Below, piece by piece: positions 22,001-33,645 of a DNA stretch of 64,000 bases. The notes beneath the pieces are model-generated. The model was not told where the DNA came from. It was given only the letters and a program-made list of their open reading frames with translations, and did not search any database. The stretch covers positions 481,309,872 through 481,373,871 of the forward strand of contig NC_081412.1 in NCBI RefSeq assembly GCF_030272615.1, written 5' to 3'. The position numbers and the translations under genes were made by a program. The stretch is from Cryptomeria japonica (lineage: Eukaryota > Streptophyta > Pinopsida > Cupressales > Cupressaceae). How positions within the stretch are numbered: the stretch's first letter is position 1; each line of letters opens with the position of its first letter.

Positions 22001-23594
22001 ACAGAACACATGTCTGATATCTGAATTTGAACCGAGAATAGTGAAAGAGGCATTTAACAATGAAGATTGGATAAATGCTATGACAGAAGAGATTGATCAA
22101 ATCAAGAAGAATGACACATGGACACTAATCCCAAGACCGAAGGACAAAAATGTAATTGGTACAAAGTGGATTTTCAAAAAGAAACTAAATGAAAAAGGTG
22201 AGGTCATTCGAAATAAAGCAAGACTAGTATGCAAAGGTTATACTCAAGAAGAAGGAATTGATTATGGTGAAACATTTGCACCTGTGGCTAGACTTGAAGG
22301 AGTAAGAACATTGTTGGCATATGCTGCTTTCAAAAACTTCAAGGTATATCAAATGGATGTCAAATCTGCATTTCTGAATGGAATATTAGAAGAAGAAGTT
22401 TTTATTGAACAACCTGGAGGATTTGTTGAAGACAAGAGTACAGATTAGGTATGTAAATTGAAAAAAGCATTATATGGTCTGAAATAAGCACCTAGAGCAT
22501 GGTATGAAAGATTGCACTCTTATTTGATTAAGATTGGTTTTATAAGGACAAGTGAGAACAACAATATGTACATGAAGAATGATGAAAATGGAATACTGAT
22601 CTGAGCCATATTTGTTGATGATATTATATTTTGTGGAAATGACTCTTTATGCAAGAACTTTGGAAATGAAATGAGAAAAGAATTTGAGATGTCATTAATC
22701 GGTGAGATAAAGTATTTTATAGGTTTACAAATACCGCAAATGAAAAATGAGATTTTCATTACTCAATCCAAGTACATAAAGGAAATCTTGAAGAAATTTG
22801 GAATGGAGGATTCAAAACCAGTAAGTACTCCTATGACTACCAACTGTAAATTATCAAAGAATGATGAATCTACATTTGTTGATGAGACACTTTACCGATC
22901 CATGATTGGAAAGCTACAATATGTTGTTCACAACAAACCAGACATAGCACACGCAGTAGGTATAGTTGCAAGATTCTCTGCAGATCCTAAGGAAACACAC
23001 ATGACAACAATCAAAAGAATTTTTAGATATTTGAAAGACACCGAGGATTATGGCTTAGTATATCAGAAAGGAAATGATTCTGATTTAAATGTGTATATTG
23101 ATGCTGATTGGGCAGGCAACATTGATGACAGAAAAAGCACAAGTGGAGGAGCTTTCTTTTTAGGAGAAAGAGTAGTGAGTTGGCTTAGCAAGAAATAAGG
23201 ATGTGTTTCATAGTCAACAACAGAAGCTGAATACGTTGCTGCAACATTGAATTGTACCAATATAGCATGGATCAAACAACTATTGGAAGGTATAAATGAG
23301 AAAGTTACCAAGCCATTAACTATATTCTGTGACAATACTAGTGCCATTAACATTTCAAAGAATCATGTTATGCACTGTAAGACAAAGCACATCTCTATCA
23401 AATATCATTATCTTAGAGAAGAAGCTCAAGAGAAGAAAGTGGTGTTGGAGTATGTTAGCACAAAGGAACAAATAGCAGATATCTTCACCAAGCCACTACC
23501 AAGGGACACTTTTGAGTATCTCAGAAGTAAGTTAGGGGTCCTACCCCTATCTTCTATTCACCGATTGAGTTCAGTGAAAGCATCAATTCGATGA
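22001..23594 (+). pseudogene. Copia-2 reverse transcriptase and RNase H, nonsense-interrupted
   Basis: RT begins after [19 protein letters not shown] with [18 protein letters not shown], then [33 protein letters not shown] and the catalytic FVDDIIF at about 22611-22631. Stops are TAG 22446-22448, TAA 22485-22487 (GLK-Q-AP expected), TGA 22602-22604, TAA near 23196 and TAG near 23211. RNase H keeps DADWAGNIDDRKSTSGGAFF, TEAEYVAAT, FCDNTSAINISKN, KTKHISIKYHYLRE and ADIFTKPLPRDTFEYLRSKL. The whole of 19566-23594 is a single frame; only nonsense codons break it. Confidence 0.93.
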
Positions 23595-23994
23595 CTCTAC
23601 AAAATATCTTTTAGGAGTTGATGTTGATTTACACACTTTAGGAGGTTTTCTAAAGGTGTACAAGAAACAGTGCAGGATACAATATAGGAAACAGGAATTG
23701 AAGATAAATTGCTCTGACCGAGACTAAGTTGACACATTACAGCAAGAATTCACTTCATACAGGAAGAAATTATGTTTTAGTTTTTTTTTTGGCATTGTTG
23801 TCAAAGGGGGAGAAGACTGAAGAAGATGGAAGAAAAAGGGGGAGAAGACTGGAGAAAAGTAGAGAAGTCTAATGTATGGGGGAGAATTCTGATGACAGGA
23901 AGAGAGCATTTCAGAATCTCACAAACAACTCACAACAATCTGAATCAATTAGGTCAAATCAATTGGTTTTGTCATCAATTCCAAAGGGGGAGAT
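23595..23994 (+). other. Copia-2 3' untranslated region and polypurine tract
   Basis: Non-coding, with repeated G-rich runs (AAAGGGGGAGAAGACTG near 23807, a similar run near 23837) before the functional tract AAAGGGGGAGA at 23983-23993. The repeated G-runs look like extra copies of the polypurine tract. Confidence 0.8.
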
Positions 23995-25509
23995 TGTTGG
24001 AATTTGGCATTATAACAGACAATGAGAGATTGTTGGCATTTCAATAAGGATGTTGAGAAGGTTGTTGATGATTATGGATATAACTGATTAAGGATGATTT
24101 ATTGTCTTAATATTATTATTTTGTCATTGATGTCAAGAAATTGATTTTCTAATTCAGTATGATGTTGCCATATCTTGAGAAGTATGATTTGATGAGTATA
24201 AAAATGTCGGTAAAAGACACAGAAAGAATATGATGAATAAGGGGATGAATAAGGTATTCAATGGGCAACTTTTATCGAGTCAGAAAATGATGAGATCATG
24301 ATGTTTAGATTGTTTTAACATCATACATATGTTGTAAATTGTAAGGTTAATACTATACTATGTTACCGAGCAAAGAACCTAGTCAGTAAACCCTAAGGAA
24401 CCTAGTCGGTAAACCCTAAGGTTATCGCTATCGGTTAATGAAGGCGGTAGTATTTACCGAGTTATTACCGAGTTGTAACTAAGTTGTAACATAATACATT
24501 AAATGGTTACATGCATTATTTAATGAAGGAAGTTGATGAGCTGGAATAGATTAAATGATTGGTATGTCATGCATAAAGTTTGTTAATGAATCTATGGCAA
24601 AGGAAAATCAACATGAAGATCTACAATGTAGATTGAACCACAATACCCTAGCACAAGTTCCAAGAAATGTATGCAAGTTCCTACGCAAGGTAAAATGTTT
24701 TTTAGATCGAAGGATACATTGAACCTGGACAAGATTGAAGATCTGATGGCTATGATTGATCATGGGAAATGTGATCAAAGAGATTAAGCGGTTAGCTAAT
24801 TGTTTATAAATAGAGAGTTGTTGATAAACAATGTATGCACAGGGATGCTACATAGTGATTACCGAGCACAGAAGCTTGAAGACCTATTTGAATAACAGAG
24901 TATAGAAGCCCAACAGATGGACAAGATTAGTTCTATGTCTAGATTGTTTTGAGAAAATAAAAATCTGCTTTACCATTTTAGATGTGAAGTTGCAGATAGA
25001 TTTTATTACTGTTATTTTGTGAAAGTGACAAAAAATCTCTTAACCGAGTGGACTTAACAATCTTATTTGTAAAACCCTCTAGCAAGGTGACATTCTAATT
25101 GAGTGTTTGAAATCCTTTAACAAGGTCACTTGTAACAAGGTGAAGATCCTAACAGATCTGAGGGAAATCCCTTAACCGGGTCACATCTAGCAATGTGTTT
25201 GTAATCTTTAATAGGATTTGCTTTTAACCGAGCATACTCTAGAAGAGTATATTTCTTAGTGGGTCCGAAATCCCACAGTGGTTTTTCCCTATTTGGGTTT
25301 CCACATTAAATCTGGTGTTATGAGGTTTATGATGTTTATATGCTTTTGAGTTTGCGTGTTTAGCAGTTTTGGTTATATTACTGAAGTATATGTTACTGAG
25401 GTTGAATCTGATGTTTTTATGGAAGATTAAGTTTGTATGATTAACCCCCCCTTCCTTCTCATCTTGTTGGCTATTGGATTTGTACTTACATTAAGTATCA
25501 AAACTATCA
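23995..25509 (+). repeat. Copia-2 3' LTR (1515 bp)
   Basis: TGTTGG...ACTATCA, matching the 5' LTR throughout with scattered substitutions. TATA-like TTATAAATAG at about 24804-24813. The GAACCTAGTC(A/G)GTAAACCC duplication is kept at about 24376-24422. Confidence 0.93.
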
Positions 25510-27260
25510 ATCTCATATGCGGGGACCAAGAGGTTATCCACTAAGAACTCACATTGAGTGGTATTTTGTGGCATGTCAATCAAAGAAGCAATAGTAGCAA
25601 TCACATCAACAACTCTATTGTTGTTTCTAGGAATCTTCTCAAAAGTTATCTCTATGAAGTATTTCTTGAATTCATCAACCATCTTCTTATAGGGCATAAA
25701 CTTTTCATCATTTGTCTGGTAGTCATTATTTGTTTGTCAGATGACTAACTAGGAATCACCAAAAATGTGAAGTTTCTACATCCTCCATTGAACTGCAATT
25801 TGTAGATATGTAGTGAGTATCTCATATTCTATTGTGTTATTCGTATGAGGGAGTGATAGTTTGTATGATTTTGGAATGAAATCTCCATGTGGCATGACAA
25901 AAAGAACTACACATGTTCCATGTTGTGTGAATGAGCTGTCAAACTAGAGTTGCCATAATCTTGAAGATGTGAGTGCTAGGATGGATTCATCTAGAAATTC
26001 TAAAATCAATGGATGATCGTCTATCATAGGTGCATTGAAATACTAATTCGTAATGACTTATCCTTTGATATCTTTTCTATCAACATATTCAATATCAAAT
26101 TCCCTGAGGATCATGACCCATTTGGCCAACTTGCCTGTAAGAGATACTTTGTTTAGAAAGTACTTTAGAGGTTTGATCTTTGCTATGAGCTTTTTTTCTG
26201 AGTGATCATGTAGTGTTGCAATTTTTGCAAGGCAAAAACTATGACAAGACGCGCACACTCAATAGGAGTATAATTTATTTCATATTCCACCAATATGCGA
26301 CTAATGTAATAGATGGCTCTTTATTTTCCTTCATAGTCTTGTTGTGTTATAAGTGACCCTAGTGCTGTTGTTGTTGCTAATATGTAGAGAAGTGGGGGTT
26401 TTCCTTCGATTAGTGGTATGAGAATGGGAGGATTCATGAGATAATATTTAAGTAACTGAAAAGTTTGTTGACATTGATCATCCCATCTGAACTTCATATT
26501 CTTGTGAAGATTTTTTTTAAATGGATGACACTTGTTTGTAAGTTGACCAATGAATCTTCTAATTGACTATAGCTTCCCTTATAATGACCTAAGTTTATTG
26601 ATATTCTTTGGTGGAAGAATCTCTAATATAGCTTTGACTTTCATTAGATAAACTTCAATATCTCATTGTGACATAATGTATCTTAGGAGCTTCCCTGAAG
26701 TTACCTCAAAGACACATTTCTTTCACTTTGTAATTTTCTAGTCGAGTGAATATTTTATCCAATACATTCAAACGATCTTCTTTTGTGAGCAATTTTTCCA
26801 AGAGATCATCTACACAGTCTTCCATTAAAGTATGCATCATGTCATGAAAAATTGTGATCATGACTTTCTAATAGGTAGCACCAACGTTATTTAGGCCAAA
26901 AGGCATGTTGTTCCAACAAAAAGTTCCCTAAGAACATGTGAAAGCAATCTTATGTTGGTCCTCAGGTGCGATCTTAATCTGATTATAGCTGGAGAATCCA
27001 TCCATTACTGATAACATTGCATGTTTAGTTGTAAGATCGATGATCAAATATATGTTAGGCAAAGAAAAGTCATCTTTAGGAGAAGCATTGTTGATGTCTC
27101 TAAAGTCTATACATATTCTAATACGTCCATCTGGCTTTGATACGGGTACAAGGTTTGAAATCCATTACGTGTGATCTATACGTTTGATAAATTCGACGGT
27201 TAATAATTTCTCAAGTTTGACTTTGACAAAAAGTGTGACTTGCAGATACATTTTTCATAA
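25510..27260 (-). pseudogene. Gypsy-T reverse transcriptase, RNase H and second RNase H
   Basis: Read on the minus strand from 27260: EKLLTVEFIKRIDH, LVPVSKPDGRIRICIDFRD, NNASPKDDFSLPNI, GFSSYNQIKIAPEDQHK, NNMPFGLNNVGATY and the catalytic CVDDLLEK (about 26820-26795; the usual first residue Tyr is Cys). After many stops, RNase H appears as EKKLIAKIKPLKYFLNK and TGKLAKWVMILREFDIEYVD (26058-26258). A further RNase H-like segment follows (NNTIEYEILTTYLQIAVQW, MVDEFKKYFIEITFEKIPRN) and ends at 25510, where Copia-2 begins. An extra RNase H between RNase H and integrase is characteristic of Tat-lineage gypsy elements. Confidence 0.88.
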
Positions 27261-28679
27261 CTTTTATTTTACTGGTTATGTGTCTGGTGTTACTATTAAA
27301 TGATACATAAAAAGATTAGGATCTAATCTAATCATATCAACATATGACCACAAAAAAATGATCTGATGTTGCTCAAAGAACCTGATAAAATTAGGACACT
27401 CTTGTTCTATCAATGATGTTACAAGAAAGATGTTGTGTGGATCCTCTTCAATCCAAGATTAGTTTTGATTATTTCCTCTATCAACACAAGTGATTTCTCT
27501 TGATTTGATGCTAAGGGGAGAGTGTCAATCCTTCCATCCTCTGGTGTCTCAAGAAAGTTTTCACCATTGGATGCATCCTTTCTTTTAGTTTTTAATGGTC
27601 TAAAAGCGTCGCAGTACAGTTTTCACTAGAAGGCCTATTATTATTATTATTTATTTTTATATTTTTATGATTGAAAGTCTTGGAACCTACTCCAAAGTAA
27701 GCCACATTGTCAAGTTCAATGGTGAATCTATTTCTATGGTCCCTAATAGGAAGACTGGATCTTTTAATCCAAGGTAATCAATCATAGCCTTGTCATTTTG
27801 TAAAGCATCAAGTTGCAAAGGTCTTTGTTGGTCTCGCTCTATAAGTTGAGGGTGGACAAGTGGAAGGCCATCAATTTGGTCAAGATCAAAAGTGGTAAGG
27901 GAAAAGACACATGAGCCTTCATATATATCAATGATCTCATTAGTGTCATCATGAGTACTCTCCTCATCAGTTTTGAGTGTGGAAATTTGACCGACACTAC
28001 TAGAAGAACACTCAACAACGAGAGTTCTCACTTTTTGTGGTTTAGACCTTGAGCTTTGAGATGTAGACAATCCAGGATCCCAAAAGGTTTTTATCCATGC
28101 TTCACCACTAGAATTATTATCTTAGGGTGTTTCTTTTGTTTGATTGGCTTACATTTATCCAACTCTAAACCTTTCTTCAAAAGTATTCTCACCAAGTTCT
28201 TTGAAAGTTTCCTCAAGATCATAGTCACTAAATGACATATCTGAGCCCTATTCACAATCATTGCAATATTTAGATGGATGATGTTCTTTAGGTGGTATGT
28301 TATCATTAGTATAAATTGATGGTCTTATTTGTATTATTGCTTGAGGTCTAGGACCATGCAATATCAAAGGTGCATATCTGAGTCCTTTCGTCCTTTATTT
28401 CTTTGGTACAAATCTAGGTTGAAAAGGTTCCACAATTCCTTGTTTTTGCAAGCCAAGAGGACCTTTACCATCATATCCCTTCCTTTTTAGGAATTTGAAG
28501 CCTTTTCCATAGTTTTCCAAAGGTATCTTGATGTCATTGTGATTGGGTATTCTTCTATCTTTGAATAGCATTTTGAAAAGGTCTTCATTTTCCATTTAAC
28601 CCCATCTGGTAAAGGTTGTGGAATCTCATTTAATAATAACTATTGTCATGAGTTGTGAAGACTGTGATTAGGAGAATCT
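27261..28679 (-). pseudogene. Gypsy-T protease-RT linker with G-patch-like segment
   Basis: Minus-strand frames 28595-28395 and 28070-27687 belong to the polyprotein between protease and RT. The first contains GKGFKFLKRKGYDGKG, PLGLQKQGIVEPFQPRF, which matches the glycine pattern of a retroelement G-patch (G-x-x-L-x-x-x-GY-x-G-x-G-x-LG-x-x-x-QGI-x-x-P). The second is acidic and Ser/Thr-rich (ESTHDDTNEIIDIYEG) and leads towards RT. In betaretroviruses a G-patch follows the protease and binds RNA. Assignment here rests on pattern and position. Confidence 0.6.
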
Positions 28680-30307
28680 GATGGGGTCCACCTAGCTTGC
28701 TCACACTTCACCTAGTTGGTGTTGCTCAATTCCACCAACCTCTCCAGGTCTAGCTATGCGCCAATACCTCCAAGTCCTTCTCAATCTCTTCTAGGGCTTT
28801 CTCTTTGCCAATATCAAGGTTTTTGCAACAAGTGTTTAACTAGGAACCCTACCATTTCAAAGTGTTTCCCATATGCTCATTCTTGTTGTCTTGACTTCAA
28901 CTTGTCAATTTCACCCCCAGACTATTGTGAGTCATTGCAAAGGTGTGGAGGTAGAAATTAACATGGAATTAATTCCATTTGGGTCTATTTGAGGTTTGCA
29001 TTCATTATCTTTCCTACCGATTTCACCATTTCGCCTAGAAATAGGGCTACAAGGAATGAGCCCCTATTAGGCCGCCAAAATCCGATTTTTAAGGGTTTTG
29101 AGGAAAATGGTCCAAAAGACCCTGCAAAAAGGTTTTTTTTTTCTTCAAAAACTCACCCAAACCTAAGATATTTTTGTGGTTTTGGTTTCCCAACTCATCG
29201 TACAGTGCCCTAACCAAAAAATGAGGGTTTGCAAGGGTTTATAAGCCTCTTAATCGGTAGTGACTGATCAAGTTTGTGAAATGGGTAACTAAAGGTCTTT
29301 TCAAGGATTCTCCTTATAATTTAAACTTTTTATGGACCTCATGAACCTCTCCAAATTATTTGGTTGTGGTTTTGTGTTCACCTCTGCACTATGCACTCAA
29401 ATTTCACCTTGTCTTCTCTAGTCGGGTTGCTCCTCGACTCGCCTAGAACAAGGTGGTAGCCATGTCAATCTTCACTTCCAGAAATTATCCCTACATATAT
29501 ACACTATAAAATGGGTTTTCTTCCATTTACCAATAGGTCGTGATGGTAGCATGGAGGGATTTTATGGGGCAGCCATTTTACATGAAATTGCTATTTACAA
29601 GCCAAAACTGGCTGATTGGAAACAAAATAATGAAAACACTAACACACCTTGTCTAAAAAGCTTGAAATTAAACAAAGGACACTAAAACAAAACAAATAAA
29701 TTAAATCCATAATTGTATCAATGGATTCAATCCATTATCATTCACATTTTATGCAAAATAAGACCAAAACTGTGATAACAGTCCGAAAATGAGTAGTTTC
29801 AGATTGTTAATCTTACAAAATCAAACTTACAACCTTGGTAATTGTGAAAATGGAGGTTTAAATAGTCTTCCCCATGTGTGGAGGCATTCTATGGCATTGT
29901 GCTATCCCTAACTCCACCGCCAAGCACTTTTAGGACAAAAGTTGTCATGACAACTATTACAACTTTCCACTTTTTGCTTTGCCAACCTAAACAACCTATT
30001 ACAAGTCATTAAACAAGACTTTTTAATCATTCCTAAGACCATTCTAAACCTTTCTAATTCTCACACCAAGTTATGCCACTTTTGACCATCAAGAAGGTCA
30101 TTTCAACTACTCAAACTACTACCTATTCACAAAGTGCAAACCTAGGAAGAAAACCAACTCAACTAGGCCTACACTTGACTCAAAACAAACATCACACTCA
30201 CTCCTTGGACCCTCCTAGAGTCCTTATTAGGAACCTAACTTGGATAAGGTTAGTACAAGCCAAAATTGTGAAAGGACTATAAGCCTAAGTCCTAGGTGCT
30301 CCTGCAC
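28680..30307. mobile_element. Terminal-inverted-repeat insertion, about 1.6 kb, non-coding
   Basis: It separates the Gypsy-T protease end (30308 and above, minus strand) from the G-patch region (below 28680). The right end is GTGCTCCTGCAC (30296-30307), preceded by CCTAG. The left end, GATGGGGTCCACCTAG, pairs imperfectly with the reverse complement GTGCAGGAGCACCTAG. Flanks GAGAATCT and TAGAATCC may be a decayed target duplication. I see no transposase. Frames such as 28716-28961 and 28989-29213 have no recognisable domain. Confidence 0.5.
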
Positions 30308-31100
30308 TAGAATCCATAAAGCTATTTAAGGTACATGGATTGTTGCAAACTATATTATCCCATTCATTTTTCCTTAACCTTAGCCTTGATATAAAGTTGC
30401 TTAGAAGTAGAATATTTTAATGACTTGACATAAGATGAAGATGAACTGGCTTCTTGATTGATAGGTATTGTTTCTTTAGGCTTAAGATGAATGTTGTTGC
30501 AATACACATATGGATTTAGATCAACAATGATGTTAATCTCTATTTCATTGTGTGGTAATTTGATGCATTGATGGTATGTAGAATGAACTGATCTCATGGC
30601 ATGGATTCAAGGATGACCCAAAATGATGTTATAGGTGAGATCAAGGTCTAAAAATTGGCATACCACATATTGTACTATTGGGCCAATTCTTATTGGTAAG
30701 GTGACTATTCCTTTAGATGAACACTCTTCCTCATCATAAGTTTTGATTTTTATATTTTTCTTTCAATTCACAACCCTTGTAGAGAATCTCAATGTTATAA
30801 TTATTTTGAGAGTACAATTGTTTAGACCTACTCCTCCATCTATCAAGACTTGCTTTATTTGATGTTTATGGACAAAACCTTCAATATGGAGGGGTGCATT
30901 GTGAGGTTGCTCGGGAGACATATCATCATGTCTATAAATGTAAGGTGATGAGGTGAGGATAAGTATACCACCATGGCTTGAAAGTGGTCTACATTTAGGT
31001 TGGTAGGTACGAAGGTTTCTTATAATGTTTTTTTCTAGGATAGCCTTATGTGAAGGGGATATGCATAACAACTCAAGAATAGATATATGGGTTGGTGTTT
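30308..31100 (-). pseudogene. Gypsy-T aspartic protease region
   Basis: On the minus strand: PHNAPLHIEGFVHKHQIK then QVLIDGGVGLNNCTLKII, the flap-side and active-site region of a gypsy protease with Asp-Gly-Gly in place of the usual D-T/S-G. Next come GIVTLPIRIGPIVQYVV, FLDLDLTYNIILGHP (second conserved motif, ILGHP followed by a stop in place of Trp) and PHNEIEINIIVDLNPYVYC. A frameshift and stop lie near 30770-30730. The protease would cleave the polyprotein during particle maturation. Confidence 0.82.
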
Positions 31101-31329
31101 TGCCAAGTTATTCTAAAAGGTTATACTAATTAATTAGAGGATGAAGTAGGTTTTGATGTGGTTCCTTGTAGGGTGACTTTACCTTGATGGGTTGTTACAT
31201 TACATTTAGGGGTTTTGTCCTTGATAGTTATGGTAGACACTTGATGGTCCATCTCGGAAATTTGGTTAACTATATACTCATAAGAAATATTGGCATAATT
31301 GGTATTGGCATCAGAATTGCTCTTAGGGG

Positions 31330-31780
31330 GCTTTTCTTTTATCGTGTTTAGGAAAAGGATCCTTAAACATCACATGTTCTTCATTGGATGAATGACCCTC
31401 AACTTCAATAGCACCATTCTCAATGAGATCTTGAATAAGATTCTTAATATTGTGACAATTGCTAGTCTTGTGAACTTTGTTTCTATGATAATCATAAAAT
31501 TAATTTTCATTCCACCATGTTCGCTTAACCTTTGGCTCAAAATGTCAGTTTTATGGTAAAGTAATGAGCTTATTAGCAACCAACTTCTGCAATGTTTACT
31601 CAATTGGTTCTTCCAAAGTTGTTTATTTTCTTTGTTTCATAGGCCTCATTTCCCTTTGGTTATTCACTTGATTTCTTGTTGAGCTAGTTTGGGGAAACCT
31701 TACCAAATCTTTTAAAACCAAGTTTGCATCTTGTTTGCTCCATTTGTGAAATAGTGAAAGTTCAAACTTTTGGTGACAAA
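31330..31780 (-). pseudogene. Gypsy-T gag, C-terminal region
   Basis: On the minus strand from about 31780: KQDANLVLKDLVRFPQTSS, NNQREMRPMKQRK, LQKLVANKLITLP, HFEPKVKRTWWNEN and then FYDYHRNKVHKTSNCHNIKN, LIQDLIENGAIEV. The last part is the degenerate C/Y-x2-H-x4-H-x4-C knuckle and 'LIQDLI..G' tail usual at the end of plant gypsy gag. Several stops interrupt it. Homology is lost above about 31780, where another insertion begins. Confidence 0.78.
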
Positions 31781-33645
31781 AGTTTAAATATTGTTAACTA
31801 TTGAAAAAAACTTATCGATAGCTTGTGCTACTTTCAAAAGTCACTGGTATAATTTCAAAACAACTTCGATATGTTGATAGGTATAGTGTTGGCCAAGTCA
31901 GGTGGTTTAAAAAAAAAAAAAAAACTTACACAATTTGAAAATGCCACGGAGTGAGTTCTCAGAGAAGTTGAGGACATAAAGTAGTTGTCATCATTCAAGA
32001 TTATCGACTATATCGGTAGGTTGGCGAAATGAGTAAAGAAGTCAATGCACATTAGTTAGAAAGATAGCATCTAGCTGGCGTAGATGACTCAGCATGTGGT
32101 CCACAATAGGAGTATAGTGATACAAAGATAGTTTTTATAACTACCTCTTAAAGCTCATTTGAAGTAATATGTTTGCTTGTCAAGCATGTTGATAAACCAT
32201 GCATGCCATCGACTTATGTATTTTTATAACTCTAGTTGCAATGAATATTGAAGATAAAATAAGATGTAGGGCGACATGTATGGCGTTGATGAAGAGTAAA
32301 GGAGAGCCCAATATTCATTTCGCAGGTTTCTGAAAAAAATTGCTACATTTTCTCATAGTTAAGCCCATGTAATATATACTTGTCGATAGCATATGTGCAA
32401 AAGAATCAACTCGGTCTATGCATGCAAGGAAGAGGAATAGCTAGTTTGGGTGTTGATTTGTACTTCACTTGTAGATGAAGTCATAGTACGTGCACAAGAT
32501 GGATTTATTGAATTATTTTTATAAATATTCAAGAAAATGTCATTGGAAGGCGTAAAGCCAAAGCCAAAAACCCTTGTCAATCCTCCCCTCTGCAAACATG
32601 GAGAAATGAAAGTCTTGCAACATGTATTATAATAAAAAATATACAGGAGATATGCATGCAATGCGTGGGTCCATCTAGATGTATTAGAGTTCTCTTAAAG
32701 AAGACACTATCTCATGGAGAGTCGTGAATCGCACAATGTAAGAAATGGATGGGTTGATATGACTATTCTAGGTTAAAGTCGAGTCGTGAGTCGGTCATTA
32801 ACAAACAACATCTCATGACATATCATGGTGGCAAGTTGAGTTTAGAAATCTTGAGAGAATATCACTAGCAGCGACAAGAAACACATTTACTGTGTCCTTC
32901 ATATCCTCGTGACCACTCGAATGGAGAGAAAATTGGGAGTTCTTATAATTCACAATATATTAACTGACATGCATGCACAATGCAAAATCATGAACAAGGC
33001 ACAAATAGAGTCTTGATTGCAGGTTGTTTGTTGAAAAAGACAAAGAATGCTTCACAGATATGTGCTTCAAAGGTTTTCTAACCTTACCAGTGATAGTCGA
33101 TATGAATGGAGGAAGGTGGGAAGAGAGATAAAGGCACGCAAATGGTGATAAGTTGAAACCTATGAGCTTTGCCAGCTTTTCCCCAGCCTGTCTAATATTG
33201 AAGAATTCGAGCATGATGTCTAGGAATTTTTTTTGTTGAAATGCTTTCTTGGTATCTCGATATGAAAATTTTGTAACAGTACATTGAGGGATTTGTTGAA
33301 ACAACTCAAGGAGATTTTCAGTCAAATGCAAATCGTTATTGCGTAGATGCATTTAAGACAATGTTCTTTTAAATTGTGCTAAAGTTTGAATCCTGGGAGA
33401 AGCCACGGGTAAACATTCATTTAAGCATAAAGGTTATGATTGGTTCCACCTTGTCGACTTGCATGTAAAATATTGTTCAAGGGAATAACTCAAAGAGATA
33501 CCATCTCTGACGATGAAAGCAATACAATTGCCAGAATTGTCAAAGTGTCTGCCATATTCAAATAAGCCATAGAGGACTCATTTTTAGAAATACCTCAAAA
33601 ATAGATCTCCAAGAAATGTCAAGTCAGCCATAAACTCAAATCCAT
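31781..33645. other. Unassigned region with possible decayed minus-strand gene fragment
   Basis: No LTR or transposon motif recognised. On the minus strand a frame at 33352-32960 begins MHLRNNDLHLTENLLELFQQ and has a soluble-protein composition (TVTKFSYRDTKKAFQQKK, FLDIMLEFFNIRQAGEKLAK). Further up, about 33640-33560 reads NPDGFEFMADLTFLGDLFL, followed by GAG|GTATTT, a donor-like context. The pieces look more like exons of an ordinary protein than repeat noise, but I cannot name it. It may be host sequence carried inside a mobile element, or chance. Confidence 0.3.

Larger units (their letters stand above)
17819..25509 (+). mobile_element. Copia-2, full-length Ty1/copia retrotransposon inserted in Gypsy-T
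   Basis: A complete element of about 7.7 kb: 5' LTR 17819-19331, primer site 19334-19345, gag-pol 19396-23594, polypurine tract 23983-23993, 3' LTR 23995-25509. The flanking pentamers ATATC and ATCTC are a target duplication with one mismatch. The Gypsy-T reading frame continues when the element is removed (..LLVPAYEI + S-F-F-E..). The LTRs are near-identical by eye, roughly 95% over the first 300 bp. The main frame has no frameshift over 4 kb, only nonsense codons, which suggests a younger insertion than Copia-1. Confidence 0.93.
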
